From DASZUK01 sp963844575 (lineage in GTDB: Bacteria > Actinomycetota > Acidimicrobiia > Acidimicrobiales > RAAP-2): DNA of 64,000 nucleotides. Position numbers and translations under genes: made by a program. The DNA lies in assembly GCA_963844575.1 (NCBI GenBank), contig CAWJOU010000005.1, positions 1,054,001 to 1,118,000 of the forward strand, written 5' to 3'. Under the pieces are notes generated by a model. That model did no database searches. It was not told where the DNA came from and worked only from the letters and a program-made list of their open reading frames with translations. Positions 35,950 to 44,891 of this stretch are shown in pieces; positions within the stretch are counted from its first letter, which is position 1; every line of letters starts with the position of its first letter.

Positions 35950-37524
35950 ATGACATCGAACCGTGCCCATGCGATGGACCACGTGGTCGTCGTCCTCTTC
36001 GAGAACCGTTCGCTGGACAACGTGCTCGGGCACCTCTACGGGCCCCAAGACGGCAAGACCTTTGAGGGAGTGATCGGCAAGGAGCTGTCGAACCCCATTC
36101 CCGAGTGGGCTGAGCACGGCGCGGAGCGTCGAGTGGTGCCGTACACGGTCGCGACGGACATGGACAGCCCCAACCCAGATTCGGGTGAGGAGTACTCGCA
36201 CACCAACACCCAGCTGTACAACATCCTCAGCGAGGAGAACCGGTTCAAGCTCGGAGCCGAGGTCACCGCACCCTGGAACGCCCCTGCGCCCGGTCAGACG
36301 CCCACCATGGACGGTTACGTGACCGACTACATCAGTACCTTCACAGCGGAGGTGGGGCGACAGCCCACCTACGAGGAGTACTCACAGATCATGACCGGGT
36401 TCACCCCCGAGCAGGTCCCCGTCCTCAACGGGCTGGCCCGAGCATTCGGCGTCTTCGATCACTGGTTCTGCGAAGTGCCCTCCCAGACCTTCATGAACCG
36501 ATCCTTTTGGACGGCGGCGACGTCATCTGGTCTGACCGTGAATGCTCCGGCGACGAAGTGGCTGATGGAGAACGATGCCGAGACGATCTTCAACCGGCTC
36601 GAAGCCCACGGCAAGACCTGGAAGGTCTACGTCGCTGAACCCATGCAGTTCTCGGCCACCGCCGTCATCCACTATCCGAGACTGAAGGATCGCCTGGCGA
36701 CCCACTTCGTGCCGTTCTCGGCGTTCGAGGCCGACGCCGCCAACGGGGCACTCCCCGACTTCTCCTTCATCGAACCGTGCTTGATCGTCGGACACAGCGA
36801 CTACCACCCGGCGGCCGGACGGGCCATGGGCCACGGCATCGCGATCCCGAGCCTCGACCCTCCCTCGTCGATCCTGGGCGGTGAGGAGTTCCTGTCCCGG
36901 ATCTACAAGGCTTACCGAGAGATGCGGTCGCCGACGGGGTCCAATGTCTGGAACACGACCCTGCTCATCGGCTGGGACGAACCGGGCGGCACCTTCGACC
37001 ACGTACCTCCGGGGCCCGTCCCTCCCCCCGACCCCGCAGCACCGGCCGGTGAATGCGGCTTCGCCTTCGATCGATCGGGCTATCGGGTCCCGGCCATCGT
37101 GGTTTCGCCGTGGGTGGCCGAAGGTGAGGTGTTCAACGGGGAGCACCGCCACACGTCATTGATCGCCACGCTCCGCGAGCAGTGGAGCCTCGGTGATCCG
37201 TTCACTGAGCGAGACGCCACCGCACGGACGTTCTCCCACGCCTTCACCCTCGACACACCGCGAGACCCAAACACCTGGCCGGTCCCCGATCCGCGCCCGG
37301 TACCCCAATTCACCCTGGATGCGCTGGCCCTCGGGCAGTCCGTCTCCGCACTGGGAAAGACCTTCCTCGACGGGTTTCGTGGGTACGCGGAGCGGAACAA
37401 CATCGAGATCGAGGGTCTGCCTAGTGACCCGAACGCCGAGGTACCCCCGGAGCAACTCTTGGGCGTGCTCCGAAATGCACTGGCGATCTTCTTCCCGCTA
37501 CTGGTCCCGGCCGCTCGGGACTAG
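35950..37524 (+). CDS. Phosphoesterase family protein (phospholipase C / acid phosphatase AcpA type)
   Basis: 524 residues. The metal- and nucleophile-bearing motif ENRSLDNVLGH lies near the N-terminus (consensus ENRSFD). Later family signatures include VFDHWFCEVPSQTFMNRSFW, LPDFSFIEP, the C-terminal metal site WDEPGGTFDHVPPG, and YRVPAIVVSPWV. Members hydrolyse phospholipids or phosphomonoesters. No signal peptide is visible from ATG 35950, unlike many homologues; a GTG start at 35917 adds 11 residues but no export signal. In a genome with a large Pst/PBP cluster this may supply phosphate, but regulation is not evident. Confidence 0.85.
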   Translation: MTSNRAHAMDHVVVVLFENRSLDNVLGHLYGPQDGKTFEGVIGKELSNPIPEWAEHGAERRVVPYTVATDMDSPNPDSGEEYSHTNTQLYNILSEENRFKLGAEVTAPWNAPAPGQTPTMDGYVTDYISTFTAEVGRQPTYEEYSQIMTGFTPEQVPVLNGLARAFGVFDHWFCEVPSQTFMNRSFWTAATSSGLTVNAPATKWLMENDAETIFNRLEAHGKTWKVYVAEPMQFSATAVIHYPRLKDRLATHFVPFSAFEADAANGALPDFSFIEPCLIVGHSDYHPAAGRAMGHGIAIPSLDPPSSILGGEEFLSRIYKAYREMRSPTGSNVWNTTLLIGWDEPGGTFDHVPPGPVPPPDPAAPAGECGFAFDRSGYRVPAIVVSPWVAEGEVFNGEHRHTSLIATLREQWSLGDPFTERDATARTFSHAFTLDTPRDPNTWPVPDPRPVPQFTLDALALGQSVSALGKTFLDGFRGYAERNNIEIEGLPSDPNAEVPPEQLLGVLRNALAIFFPLLVPAARD

Positions 37525-37545
37525 GGCTCCTTCGGCGAAGCCCTA
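37522..37545 (+). terminator. Short hairpin over the phosphoesterase stop
   Basis: TAGGGCT (37522-37528) and AGCCCTA (37539-37545) form a 7-bp stem with a 10-nt loop and include the TAG stop. No T tract. Weak terminator candidate. Confidence 0.4.
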
Positions 37546-37604
37546 CCGCATCACTCGGAGATCAGGTCGGCCCTTTTTGTCGGTGTTCGTACAAACGCCG
37601 GTTG

Positions 37605-37676
37605 CGCCCCAGGCAGGACTCGAACCTGCGCACCCGGCTCCGGAGGCCGGTGCTCTATCCGCTGAGCTACTGGGGC
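37605..37676 (-). tRNA. tRNA-Arg (anticodon CCG)
   Basis: The reverse strand folds as a full cloverleaf: acceptor GCCCCAG/CTGGGGC, D arm GCTC...GAGC, anticodon stem CCGGC/GCCGG with loop CTCCGGA, and T arm GCAGG-TTCGAGT-CCTGC. Anticodon CCG reads the Arg codon CGG, which is abundant here. The 3' CCA is not encoded. Confidence 0.95.
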
Positions 37677-37778
37677 TGGCTACCCAGGACGACCGGTCCG
37701 TGAGCAGGCAGTCGATCGTAGCCGCCACCGGCCACGAGGAACGGCGGCCGGCCCCCCGGAACCGCGGTTCGTCTGTCG

Positions 37779-37784
37779 TATCCT
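37779..37784 (+). promoter_or_regulatory. -10 element for leaderless lysA
   Basis: TATCCT stands 8 nt before the lysA ATG and no Shine-Dalgarno sequence is present, so transcription probably starts at the A of the start codon. Confidence 0.55.
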
Positions 37785-37792
37785 GCACCTCC

Positions 37793-39091
37793 ATGCCGCC
37801 GAGCCCGGAGGGACCACTCCAACGGGATCTGTTGCCGGACACCGCCGAGGTGGCCGCGGACGGCCGCCTGCGGGTCGGCGGCGTCGACCTCGTCGACCTG
37901 GCCGAGCAGTTCGGCACGCCGCTCTTCGTCTACGACGAGGCGCACCTGCGGGCGCGGTGCCGAGCGGCGGTGGCGGCGTGGGGCGACGGCGTGGCGTACG
38001 CGACGAAGGCGTTCCTCTGCAAGGCGATGGCCCGGCTGGCCGACGAAGAGGGCATGTGCCTCGACGTGTCGACCGGCGGCGAGCTGGCGACGGCGTTGGC
38101 GGCGCGGGTGCCGGCGGACCGGCTGGTCCTGCACGGCAACAACAAATCCGACACGGAGCTGGCCGACGCGCTCGACGCGGGCGTCGGCCGGGTCGTCGTC
38201 GACTCGTTCGACGAGATCGCCCGGCTGGGTCGGCTGGTCGACGACCGGCCGGCCGGCCGGGAGCGCCCGAAGGTGCTCGTCCGGGTGACGCCGGGGGTCG
38301 AGGTGCACACGCACGAGTTCGTCCGGACCGGCCAGGAGGACACGAAGTTCGGCTTCTCGGTGGCGTCCGGCGCGGCCGCCCGGGCGGTCGCCGCGCTCGA
38401 GCTGCTGCCGGGGGTGTCGCTGGTCGGCGTGCACGCGCACATCGGCAGCCAGGTCTTCGACGTCGGCCACTTCGAGCAGGCGGCGGAGGTGCTCGGGGCG
38501 TTCTTCGCGCCGCTCGGCCTACCGGAGCTGGTCGTCGGCGGCGGGCTCGGCGTGCCGTACGTCAACGGCGAGGCCGCGCCGACGCAGGCCGAGTGGGCGA
38601 CCGCGGCGCGCCAGGCGTGCGTGGCGGCCGGCGTCGACCCGGCGACGCGGGTCACCGCCGAGCCGGGCCGGTCGATCGTGGCGACGGCGGGGATCACGCT
38701 CTACCGGGTCGGGACGGTCAAGGAGCTGCCGGGGATCCGGACGTACGTCGCGGTCGACGGTGGCATGAGCGACAACCCGCGCCCGGTCCTCTACGGCAGC
38801 GGATACGAGACGTTCCTGCCCCGCGAGGTCGACGCGGCCCGGCCGAAGGCGGCCCGGGTCGTCGGCAAGCACTGCGAGACCGGTGACGTCGTCGTCGCGG
38901 ACGCCCGGCTGCCGGCCGATCTCGCCGTCGGCGACGTCCTGGCGACGCCGGTGACCGGCGCGTACGGGTACTCGATGGCATCGAACTACAACAAGGTCCC
39001 ACGCCCGGCCGTCGTCTTCGTCGCCGACGGCCGGGCCCGGGAGGTCGTCCGCCGGGAGACGTTCGACGACCTCCTGCGGCTCGACGTCTGA
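37793..39091 (+). CDS. lysA: Diaminopimelate decarboxylase
   Basis: 432-residue PLP enzyme, fold type III, making lysine from meso-diaminopimelate. PLP Lys is in VAYATKAFLCKAM; later motifs are HIGSQVFD, ELVVGGGLGVPY, EPGRSIVATAG, and the subunit-interface HCETGDVV with GAYGYSMASNYNKVPRPA. The ATG was chosen because the protein start fits the family and the long open frame before it crosses the tRNA gene. The hom-thrC genes of the same aspartate pathway lie close by, separated by a toxin-antitoxin pair. Confidence 0.95.
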   Translation: MPPSPEGPLQRDLLPDTAEVAADGRLRVGGVDLVDLAEQFGTPLFVYDEAHLRARCRAAVAAWGDGVAYATKAFLCKAMARLADEEGMCLDVSTGGELATALAARVPADRLVLHGNNKSDTELADALDAGVGRVVVDSFDEIARLGRLVDDRPAGRERPKVLVRVTPGVEVHTHEFVRTGQEDTKFGFSVASGAAARAVAALELLPGVSLVGVHAHIGSQVFDVGHFEQAAEVLGAFFAPLGLPELVVGGGLGVPYVNGEAAPTQAEWATAARQACVAAGVDPATRVTAEPGRSIVATAGITLYRVGTVKELPGIRTYVAVDGGMSDNPRPVLYGSGYETFLPREVDAARPKAARVVGKHCETGDVVVADARLPADLAVGDVLATPVTGAYGYSMASNYNKVPRPAVVFVADGRAREVVRRETFDDLLRLDV

Positions 39092-39159
39092 CGGCGAGAG
39101 GGGTCACCCGAACGGGCGGACGCCGATCGGGGTAACCCGCGACCCGACGTTCCAGGGGG

Positions 39160-39555
39160 TCAGCCGGGGGCCAGCACCGGGATGCCGGCGCCCGGCGCCG
39201 CCGCGGTGAGCTCCCCGTCGTAGGTGACGAGCCGGTCGGCGCCCACCCGCAGGGCGGTGGCCAGGTGGACGGCGTCGGCCGACCGGAGCCGGCCTGGGAG
39301 CAGGGGCGCCGTCGTGAGGTCGCTCCGCTCCACGTCGACGAGGGCCAGGGCCGCCAAGACCTCGGCGACGGCTTCGGCGGGGACGTCCTCCGGGCGCCGG
39401 TGGCTGGCGCAATGCAGCTCGGTATGGAGGAGCAGCGACGAGACCAGTGAGTCCCCGCCGCCGATCGCCTTTTCGAGGTGCTCGGCCAGGGTCGCCGATT
39501 CGGCCTCCTCGACGACCAGCTTCATGGCTGCCGAGGCGTCGACGTAGAGGAGCAT
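39160..39555 (-). CDS. VapC-type PIN-domain toxin (second pair)
   Basis: 131 residues with PIN-domain residues: Asp in YVDASAAMKLVV, Glu in LLHTELHCA, Asp in RSADAVHLATAL and Asp in VTYDGEL. A probable ribonuclease toxin. It follows the antitoxin by 45 bp on the same strand, inserted between lysA and hom. It is not closely similar to the first PIN toxin in this window. Confidence 0.85.
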   Translation of the reverse strand: MLLYVDASAAMKLVVEEAESATLAEHLEKAIGGGDSLVSSLLLHTELHCASHRRPEDVPAEAVAEVLAALALVDVERSDLTTAPLLPGRLRSADAVHLATALRVGADRLVTYDGELTAAAPGAGIPVLAPG

Positions 39556-39600
39556 CGGCTCAGGCCGGCGCTCGTCCGGCCGGTCGTGGCCCGCCGATGG

Positions 39601-39870
39601 TCACCGTTCGCCTCGGACGTCGGCCACGATCGTCGCGGTGGTTGCCGAGGCGGTCGCCCGCCGGATCCGGCGGAGGTCGACCGTGCGCTCGCGGTCGGGC
39701 GCCCGTACTTTACCGGCGGCCACCAGCCGCTCGTACGGGCTGAGCGCCGGGGGAACCAGGACCGCCGTCACCTCACCGTGGTTGGTCACCTCGATGATCT
39801 CCCCCTCGCGTACCTGCCGGAGAACCTCGGCGCTCTGGTTCCGCAGTTCCCGGTGGCTGATCGTCCGCAC
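39601..39870 (-). CDS. Phd/YefM-type antitoxin (second pair)
   Basis: 89 residues. VRTISHRELRNQSAEVLRQVREGEIIEVTNHGEVTAVLVP is the canonical Phd/YefM start, with DNA binding at the N-terminus and a C-terminal toxin-neutralising tail. GTG 39870 is preferred. TACGAT ends 8 nt before it, and CGTAGCA is repeated just upstream (about 39872-39887), a candidate autoregulatory site. A TTG nine bases upstream is an alternative. The gene diverges from hom with only 55 bp between starts. Confidence 0.82.
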   Translation of the reverse strand: MRTISHRELRNQSAEVLRQVREGEIIEVTNHGEVTAVLVPPALSPYERLVAAGKVRAPDRERTVDLRRIRRATASATTATIVADVRGER

Positions 39871-39913
39871 GCGTAGCAATCGTAGCACGAGTCTTCCCAG
39901 GCTCGGCACGAAG

Positions 39914-39919
39914 TACCGT
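39914..39919 (+). promoter_or_regulatory. -10 element for leaderless hom
   Basis: TACCGT lies 6 nt before the hom ATG; no ribosome binding site is present. Shared divergent region with the antitoxin promoter. Confidence 0.5.
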
Positions 39920-39925
39920 TGTCGG

Positions 39926-41264
39926 ATGGCCGGAGGACACCCAGACCCGACCCCGGTGCGGGTGGCCGTCCTCGGCTGCGGCAACGTCGGCGGCGCGCTC
40001 GTCCAGCTGCTGACGACGCGAGGCGACGAGATAGCCGAGCGGACGGGCATGCGGCTCGAGCTCGTCGGCGTCTCCGTCCTCGACCGGCAACGGACGCGGT
40101 CGGTGACGGTGCCACCGGGCCTCCTGACCGACGATCCGAAAGAGCTGGTCGAGCGGCCGGGCGTCGACGTCGTCGTCGAGCTGATCGGCGGTCTCGACCC
40201 GGCGCGGACGCTGGTCGAGACGGCGCTGCGGGCCGGCCGGCCGGTGGTGACGGCGAACAAGGCGCTGCTGGCCCAGGCGGGGGCCGAGCTGGCCGACCTG
40301 GCATCGGCGAACGCCGTCGACCTGCTCTACGAGGCGTCGGTGGCCGGCGCGATCCCGGTGATCCGGCCGTTGCGGGAGTCGCTGGCCGGCGAGCGGGTCA
40401 TGCGGGTCATGGGCATCGTCAACGGGACGACGAACTACATCCTCACCCGGATGGCCGAGGACGGCCTCGACTATGCCGACGCGCTCGCCGAGGCCCAGTC
40501 GCTCGGGCTGGCCGAGCGGGACCCGACGGCCGACGTCGAAGGCGACGACGCGGCGGCGAAGGCGGCGATCCTGGCCGGGCTGGCGTTCGGCAGCGACGTC
40601 GTCGGCGACGACGTGCACCGGGAGGGGATCACCGGCGTCCGGGCGATGGACGTCGCCTACGCGGCCCGGCTCGGCTATGTCGTCAAACTGCTGGCCGTCG
40701 CCGAGCTGGTCGACGGGGGACCGGACGTCTCGGTGCGCGTCCATCCGGCGATGGTGCCCCGGTCCCATCCGCTCGCCTCGGTGCGGGGGGCGTTCAACGC
40801 GGTGTTCGTCGAGGGGGAGGCCGCGGGCGAGCTCATGCTGTACGGCCGCGGCGCCGGCGGCGCGCCGACGGCCAGCGCAGTGCTCGGCGACCTGATCGAC
40901 GCGGCCCGCAATCTCATCGCAGGGGGCGCCGGCACCGGCGCCGCGGCGCGGGGCGACGCGGGTCCGGCCGATCGACGAGCTCCGCTCCGCGTTCTACCTC
41001 AACCTCGAGGTCGTCGACCGACCGGGCGTGCTCGCCGCGGTGGCGACGGTCTTCGGCAACCACGGCGTCTCGATCCGGACGATGGAGCAGGAGGGGCTGG
41101 GCGCCGAAGCCCGGCTCATCTTCCTGACCCACGCGGCGCGCGAAGGTGACGTGCAGGCGACGCTGGACGACCTGCGCGGGCTGGCCGCGGTCGACCGGGT
41201 CGGCGCGGTGCTGCGGGTCGTCGACGGCGACGAGCGCCCGGTCGGGCCGGTGGCGCGATCGTGA
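39926..41264 (+). CDS. hom: Homoserine dehydrogenase with ACT domain, interrupted by one extra base
   Basis: Converts aspartate semialdehyde to homoserine, the branch to threonine and methionine. The N-terminal NAD(P) fold has VAVLGCGNVGGALVQLL; the catalytic part has NKALLAQAG, GIVNGTTNYILTRM and ADVEGDDAAAKAAILAGLAFG. After GGAGTGAAAR (about 40950) the frame shifts by +1. The C-terminal part RVRPIDELRSAFYLNLEV and an ACT domain (DRPGVLAAVATVFGNHGVSIRTMEQEG) then read to 41264. Deleting one G in the GGGG near 40951-40954 gives 445 residues, a normal length. As written the enzyme keeps its catalytic domain, ends at 41149, and loses the ACT domain used for feedback control. The TGA overlaps thrC. 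Confidence 0.88.
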
Positions 41265-42304
41265 CGGCTGGCTGGCGGGGGGTGATGGAGGAGTACCGCG
41301 ACCTGCTGCCGCTGTCGGCCGATGCGCCGGTCGTCACGCTGCTGGAGGGCGGGACGCCGCTCGTGCCGGCACCACGGCTGTCCGAACGGGTCGGCGTGAC
41401 CGTATGGCTCAAGGTCGAAGGCGCCAACCCGACCGGCTCGTTCAAGGACCGCGGCATGACGATGGCGATCTCGAAGGCCGTCGAGGAGGGCGCCAAGGCG
41501 GTCGTCTGCGCGTCGACCGGGAACACCTCCGCGTCCGCCGCGGCCTACGCGGCCCGGGCCGGACTGGCCTGCGCGGTGCTCATCCCCGAGGGCCACATCG
41601 CGCTGGGCAAGCTGGCCCAGGCCCTCGTCCACGGTGCCCGGGTGCTGCAGGTCCGTGGCAACTTCGACGAGGCCCTGACGATCGTGCGGGAGCTGCCGGG
41701 CCGGGCACCGGTGACGGTCGTCAACTCGGTCAACCCGTACCGGATCGAGGGCCAGAAGACCGGTGCGTTCGAGATCGTCGACGTCCTCGGCGACGCCCCC
41801 GACGTCCACTGCATCCCGGTCGGGAACGCCGGCAACATCACCGCCTACTGGAAGGGCTACCTCGAGTACAAAGGCGCCGGGAGGTCGACCCGGCTGCCCC
41901 GGATGCTCGGCTTCCAGGCCGCCGGCGCGGCGCCGATCGTGCTCGGCCATCCCGTCGAGCAGCCCGAGACGATCGCCACGGCCATTCGCATCGGCAACCC
42001 GGCCAGCTGGTACTCGGCGACGGCCGCGGCCAGCGAGTCCGGCGGGTCGATCACCGCGGTGACCGACGACGAGATCCTCGCCGCCTACCGGTTCCTGGCC
42101 GAGCAGGAGTCGGTCTTCTGCGAGGCCGCCTCGGCGGCATCGGTGGCCGGGCTGCTCAAGTCGGACGTCCCGGAGGGATCGACGGTCGTCTGCGTGCTGA
42201 CCGGCCACGGCTTGAAGGACCCGGACCTGGCCATCAGTCAGATCTCCGTCCCGAAGGTCGTCGCCCCCGAGATCGACGCCATCCTGGCCGAACTGGCCGT
42301 CTGA
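41261..42304 (+). CDS. thrC: Threonine synthase
   Basis: 347-residue PLP enzyme converting O-phosphohomoserine to threonine. PLP Lys lies in ANPTGSFKDRGMT; ASTGNTSASAAAYAARAGL and PVGNAGNITAYWKGY are typical of the bacterial short form. The GTG overlaps the hom stop, so the pair is co-translated. The reading of hom into its final frame also matters for this coupling. No thrB follows; it must lie elsewhere. Confidence 0.95.
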   Translation: MTAGWRGVMEEYRDLLPLSADAPVVTLLEGGTPLVPAPRLSERVGVTVWLKVEGANPTGSFKDRGMTMAISKAVEEGAKAVVCASTGNTSASAAAYAARAGLACAVLIPEGHIALGKLAQALVHGARVLQVRGNFDEALTIVRELPGRAPVTVVNSVNPYRIEGQKTGAFEIVDVLGDAPDVHCIPVGNAGNITAYWKGYLEYKGAGRSTRLPRMLGFQAAGAAPIVLGHPVEQPETIATAIRIGNPASWYSATAAASESGGSITAVTDDEILAAYRFLAEQESVFCEAASAASVAGLLKSDVPEGSTVVCVLTGHGLKDPDLAISQISVPKVVAPEIDAILAELAV

Positions 42305-42613
42305 CCGCCCGATTCGGTGCCTGGTCGGCGGCTGCCGGGGTGCCTGGCCGGCGACAATCTGGTGCCTGGCCGGCGGCCGGGAACGGGTCGAGCCGATGAT
42401 GGTTGCCTTCGTTGCGGCTGGCCCGCTACTATGTACTTATCCCACCAGCGCCTTGGAGCGTTCGTCGCGGACCGGTTCCGGTCCCGACACGGTGCCGGAA
42501 CCGGTGGTGGCGGGGGTTGGCCTGCGGGACCGCTCGTCCTTCCCTCACTTCCGTTTCCCCGTACGTGGTGGCTTACCACCAACGTGACGACCCTCTCACG
42601 AGATAGGAGACCG
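42305..42613 (+). promoter_or_regulatory. thrC-rho intergenic region with 22/23-bp repeats and rho leader
   Basis: Three imperfect copies of GGTGCCTGG(C/T)CGGCG begin at 42316, 42339 and 42361 and may act as a transcription-end region. The rho promoter lies at 42403-42432. A leader of about 170 nt without a gene follows, ending in AGGAGA before ATG 42614. Long leaders before rho are used for autoregulation in other bacteria. Confidence 0.5.
42403..42432 (+). promoter_or_regulatory. Probable rho promoter
   Basis: TTGCCT (42403-42408) and TACTAT (42427-42432) with an 18-bp spacer fit the housekeeping sigma consensus. Confidence 0.55.
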
Positions 42614-44503
42614 ATGACTGCGGAACAGCAGCTCGAACGATCGGTGCTCGAAAGCAAGGAGCGAGATGAGCTCCACGCCATCGCCCAGGCGATGGCCCTG
42701 AAGACGACGACCCGGACGAAGAAGGCCGACATCATCGACCGGATCCTCGAAGCGACCGGCGTGACGGCGCCAGGCGACCAGGCGGCGACCTCGTCCGGCG
42801 TGGCCGACGGCAACGGCGCCCGCCCGGCGGCCCGCCGTGGTCGGACGGGCGCGTCGGCACCGATCGCCGACGCGACCGAGCCGGCGACCGACGGCGAGAC
42901 CAGCCGACCGGCCGGACCGTCCCGCGACGGTGACGCCGCCCCCCCGGCCACTACCGACACCGCCACGGACGCGGCACCGGTGACGTCCGGACCGCGGGCC
43001 GACCGCGGGCCGACCGCGGGCGATCGGCCGACCGAGGCGCCGACCGAGCCGGCCGGCGCCAACGGTGCGTCGTCGAACGGCCACGGCTCGGCGGACGCGA
43101 CGCCGGGTGCGACGACGTTCTCGGCCGGCGGTTCGGCCGACAACCGGCGGGACCAGCCGTCCAACGGCCGCCAGGACCGGGGGTCGGGGCGCCAGCCGGG
43201 ACCGGGCCAGCAGAACCGCCACAACAACAACGCCGGCAACCAGCCGGGGAACATCGATGCCGGCAACCGACGGGGTCGACGCCGGCGGGGCCGGGAGCGC
43301 GGCCCGACCGGGGAGCGGGGGGACCTGCAGGGAGGGACCGGCCAGGAAGCCTCGTACCAGGGCGAACTGGTCGAGGTGCGCGGCCTGCTGGACCTGCGCG
43401 ACGAGGGCTACGGCTTCCTCCGCTGCGACGGGTACCTGCCGTCGAGCAAGGACGTCTACGTCTCGATCAGCCAGGCTCGGCGGTTCGCGCTGCGCAAGGG
43501 CGACTACGTGGAGGGCGCCTGCCGCCCGGCGTCGAACAACGAGAAGTACCCGGCGCTCCTGCGGATCGACTCGGTCTCCGGGCTGGACCCCGAAGAGGCT
43601 CGACAGCGGCCCCGCTTCGAGGACCTGACCCCCCTGTTCCCCGACTCCCAGCTCGTCCTGGAGAACCCGGGGTCCAAGGAGAACGTGACGGCCCGCATCG
43701 TCGACCTCCTGGCCCCCATTGGCCGCGGTCAGCGTGGGCTCATCGTGTCGCCGCCGAAGGCCGGCAAGACGACGGTGATGAAGCAGATCGCCCACTCCAT
43801 CGAAGCCAACAACCCCGACGTCCATCTCATGGTCCTGTTGGTGGACGAGCGGCCCGAGGAAGTGACCGACATGCGCCGATCGGTCAACGGCGAGGTGGTG
43901 GCCTCCACCTTCGATCGACCGTCGGACGAGCACACCACGGTGGCCGAGCTGGCGATCGAGCGGGCCAAGCGGCTGGTCGAACAGGGCCGGGACGTGGTCA
44001 TCATCCTGGACGGCATCACCCGCCTGGCCCGGGCCTACAACCTGGCCGCACCGGCCACCGGGCGGATCATGTCCGGTGGCGTCGACTCCGGCGCGCTCTA
44101 TCCCCCCAAGAAGTTCTTCGGAGCCGCCCGGAACATCGAAGAGGGCGGGTCCCTGACCATCCTGGCCACCGCCCTGGTGGAGACCGGCTCGAAGATGGAC
44201 GAGGTGATCTTCGAGGAGTTCAAGGGCACCGGGAACATGGAGCTCCGGCTCGATCGCCGGTTGGCCGAGCGGCGGCTCTACCCGGCCATCGACGTCAACG
44301 CCAGCTCCACCCGGCACGAAGAGCTGCTCTTCGACCGGGGCGAGCTCCAGCAGGTCTGGAAGCTCCGTCGGGTGCTGAACGCCCTGGCCAGCGACGGCAA
44401 CGCGGCGTCCGGGCTCGAGCTGCTGATGGACAAGATCCGGACGACGAAGAGCAACGACGAGTTCCTGGCCGAGATCGCCAAGGGGCCCACCCCGAACAAC
44501 TAG
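42614..44503 (+). CDS. rho: Transcription termination factor Rho
   Basis: 629-residue hexameric RNA-dependent ATPase that terminates transcription. The N-terminal SAP-like part (LHAIAQAMALKTTTRTKKADI) is followed by about 200 residues rich in Ala, Gly, Asp, Arg, Asn and Pro. The cold-shock RNA-binding domain (LRDEGYGFLRCDGYLPSSKDVYV) begins near 250. Walker A PPKAGKTTVMKQI is near 379, with Q-loop and R-loop (MRRSVNGEVVASTFD) and DGITRLARAYN following. Such inserts are known in high-GC actinomycete Rho proteins and add RNA affinity. AGGAGA precedes the ATG. Confidence 0.96.
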   Translation: MTAEQQLERSVLESKERDELHAIAQAMALKTTTRTKKADIIDRILEATGVTAPGDQAATSSGVADGNGARPAARRGRTGASAPIADATEPATDGETSRPAGPSRDGDAAPPATTDTATDAAPVTSGPRADRGPTAGDRPTEAPTEPAGANGASSNGHGSADATPGATTFSAGGSADNRRDQPSNGRQDRGSGRQPGPGQQNRHNNNAGNQPGNIDAGNRRGRRRRGRERGPTGERGDLQGGTGQEASYQGELVEVRGLLDLRDEGYGFLRCDGYLPSSKDVYVSISQARRFALRKGDYVEGACRPASNNEKYPALLRIDSVSGLDPEEARQRPRFEDLTPLFPDSQLVLENPGSKENVTARIVDLLAPIGRGQRGLIVSPPKAGKTTVMKQIAHSIEANNPDVHLMVLLVDERPEEVTDMRRSVNGEVVASTFDRPSDEHTTVAELAIERAKRLVEQGRDVVIILDGITRLARAYNLAAPATGRIMSGGVDSGALYPPKKFFGAARNIEEGGSLTILATALVETGSKMDEVIFEEFKGTGNMELRLDRRLAERRLYPAIDVNASSTRHEELLFDRGELQQVWKLRRVLNALASDGNAASGLELLMDKIRTTKSNDEFLAEIAKGPTPNN

Positions 44504-44534
44504 GCCCCGAACAACTAGGCCCCGAGCAACTAGC
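44490..44534 (+). repeat. 15-bp tandem triplication carrying the rho stop codon
   Basis: CCCCGAACAACTAGG occurs at 44490-44504 and 44505-44519, with a third copy differing by two bases at 44520-44534. As the period is a multiple of three, each copy has an in-frame TAG. Confidence 0.9.
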
Positions 44535-44625
44535 CAACCGGGTGCCGGACAACGGGGGCCCGGGAATAGATAGTCCGGCCGACGCCTTACACTGGCCGGA
44601 ATCGAGAAAGATCTGGAGCGACGAG

Positions 44626-44850
44626 ATGAAGGCTGACATCCATCCCGACTACGTGGTGGCGACGGTGCGGTGCTCGTGTGGCAACACGTACACGACCCAC
44701 TCCACCAAAGCCGATCTCCACGTCGAGCTGTGCAACGAGTGCCACCCGTTCTTCACCGGCAAGCAGAAGCTGGTCGACTCCGGTGGCCGGGTCGAGCGGT
44801 TCCAGCGCCGCTACGGCCAGCGCGCCGGCAAGAAGACCGCCAAGAGTTGA
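44626..44850 (+). CDS. rpmE: 50S ribosomal protein L31 (zinc-binding form)
   Basis: 74 residues, normal for bL31. MKADIHPDYV, CSCGNTYTTHST, LCNECHPFFTGKQKLVDSGGRVERFQRRYG are diagnostic; the paired Cys mark the C+ form that binds zinc. The ATG is preceded by GGAG ten bases upstream. TACACT near 44588 may be the -10 element. It sits between rho and prfA, a conserved arrangement. Confidence 0.96.
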   Translation: MKADIHPDYVVATVRCSCGNTYTTHSTKADLHVELCNECHPFFTGKQKLVDSGGRVERFQRRYGQRAGKKTAKS

Positions 44851-44891
44851 GCTGGTCCGGCCGACGCGGCCGGGCCCCCGCCTGACCGGCC

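Noticed and set aside
41028..41264. A separate small ACT-domain protein between hom and thrC
   Set aside because: The sequence before its ATG continues the hom protein in the same frame (RVRPIDELRSAFYLNLEV), so it is the C-terminus of hom after a frameshift.
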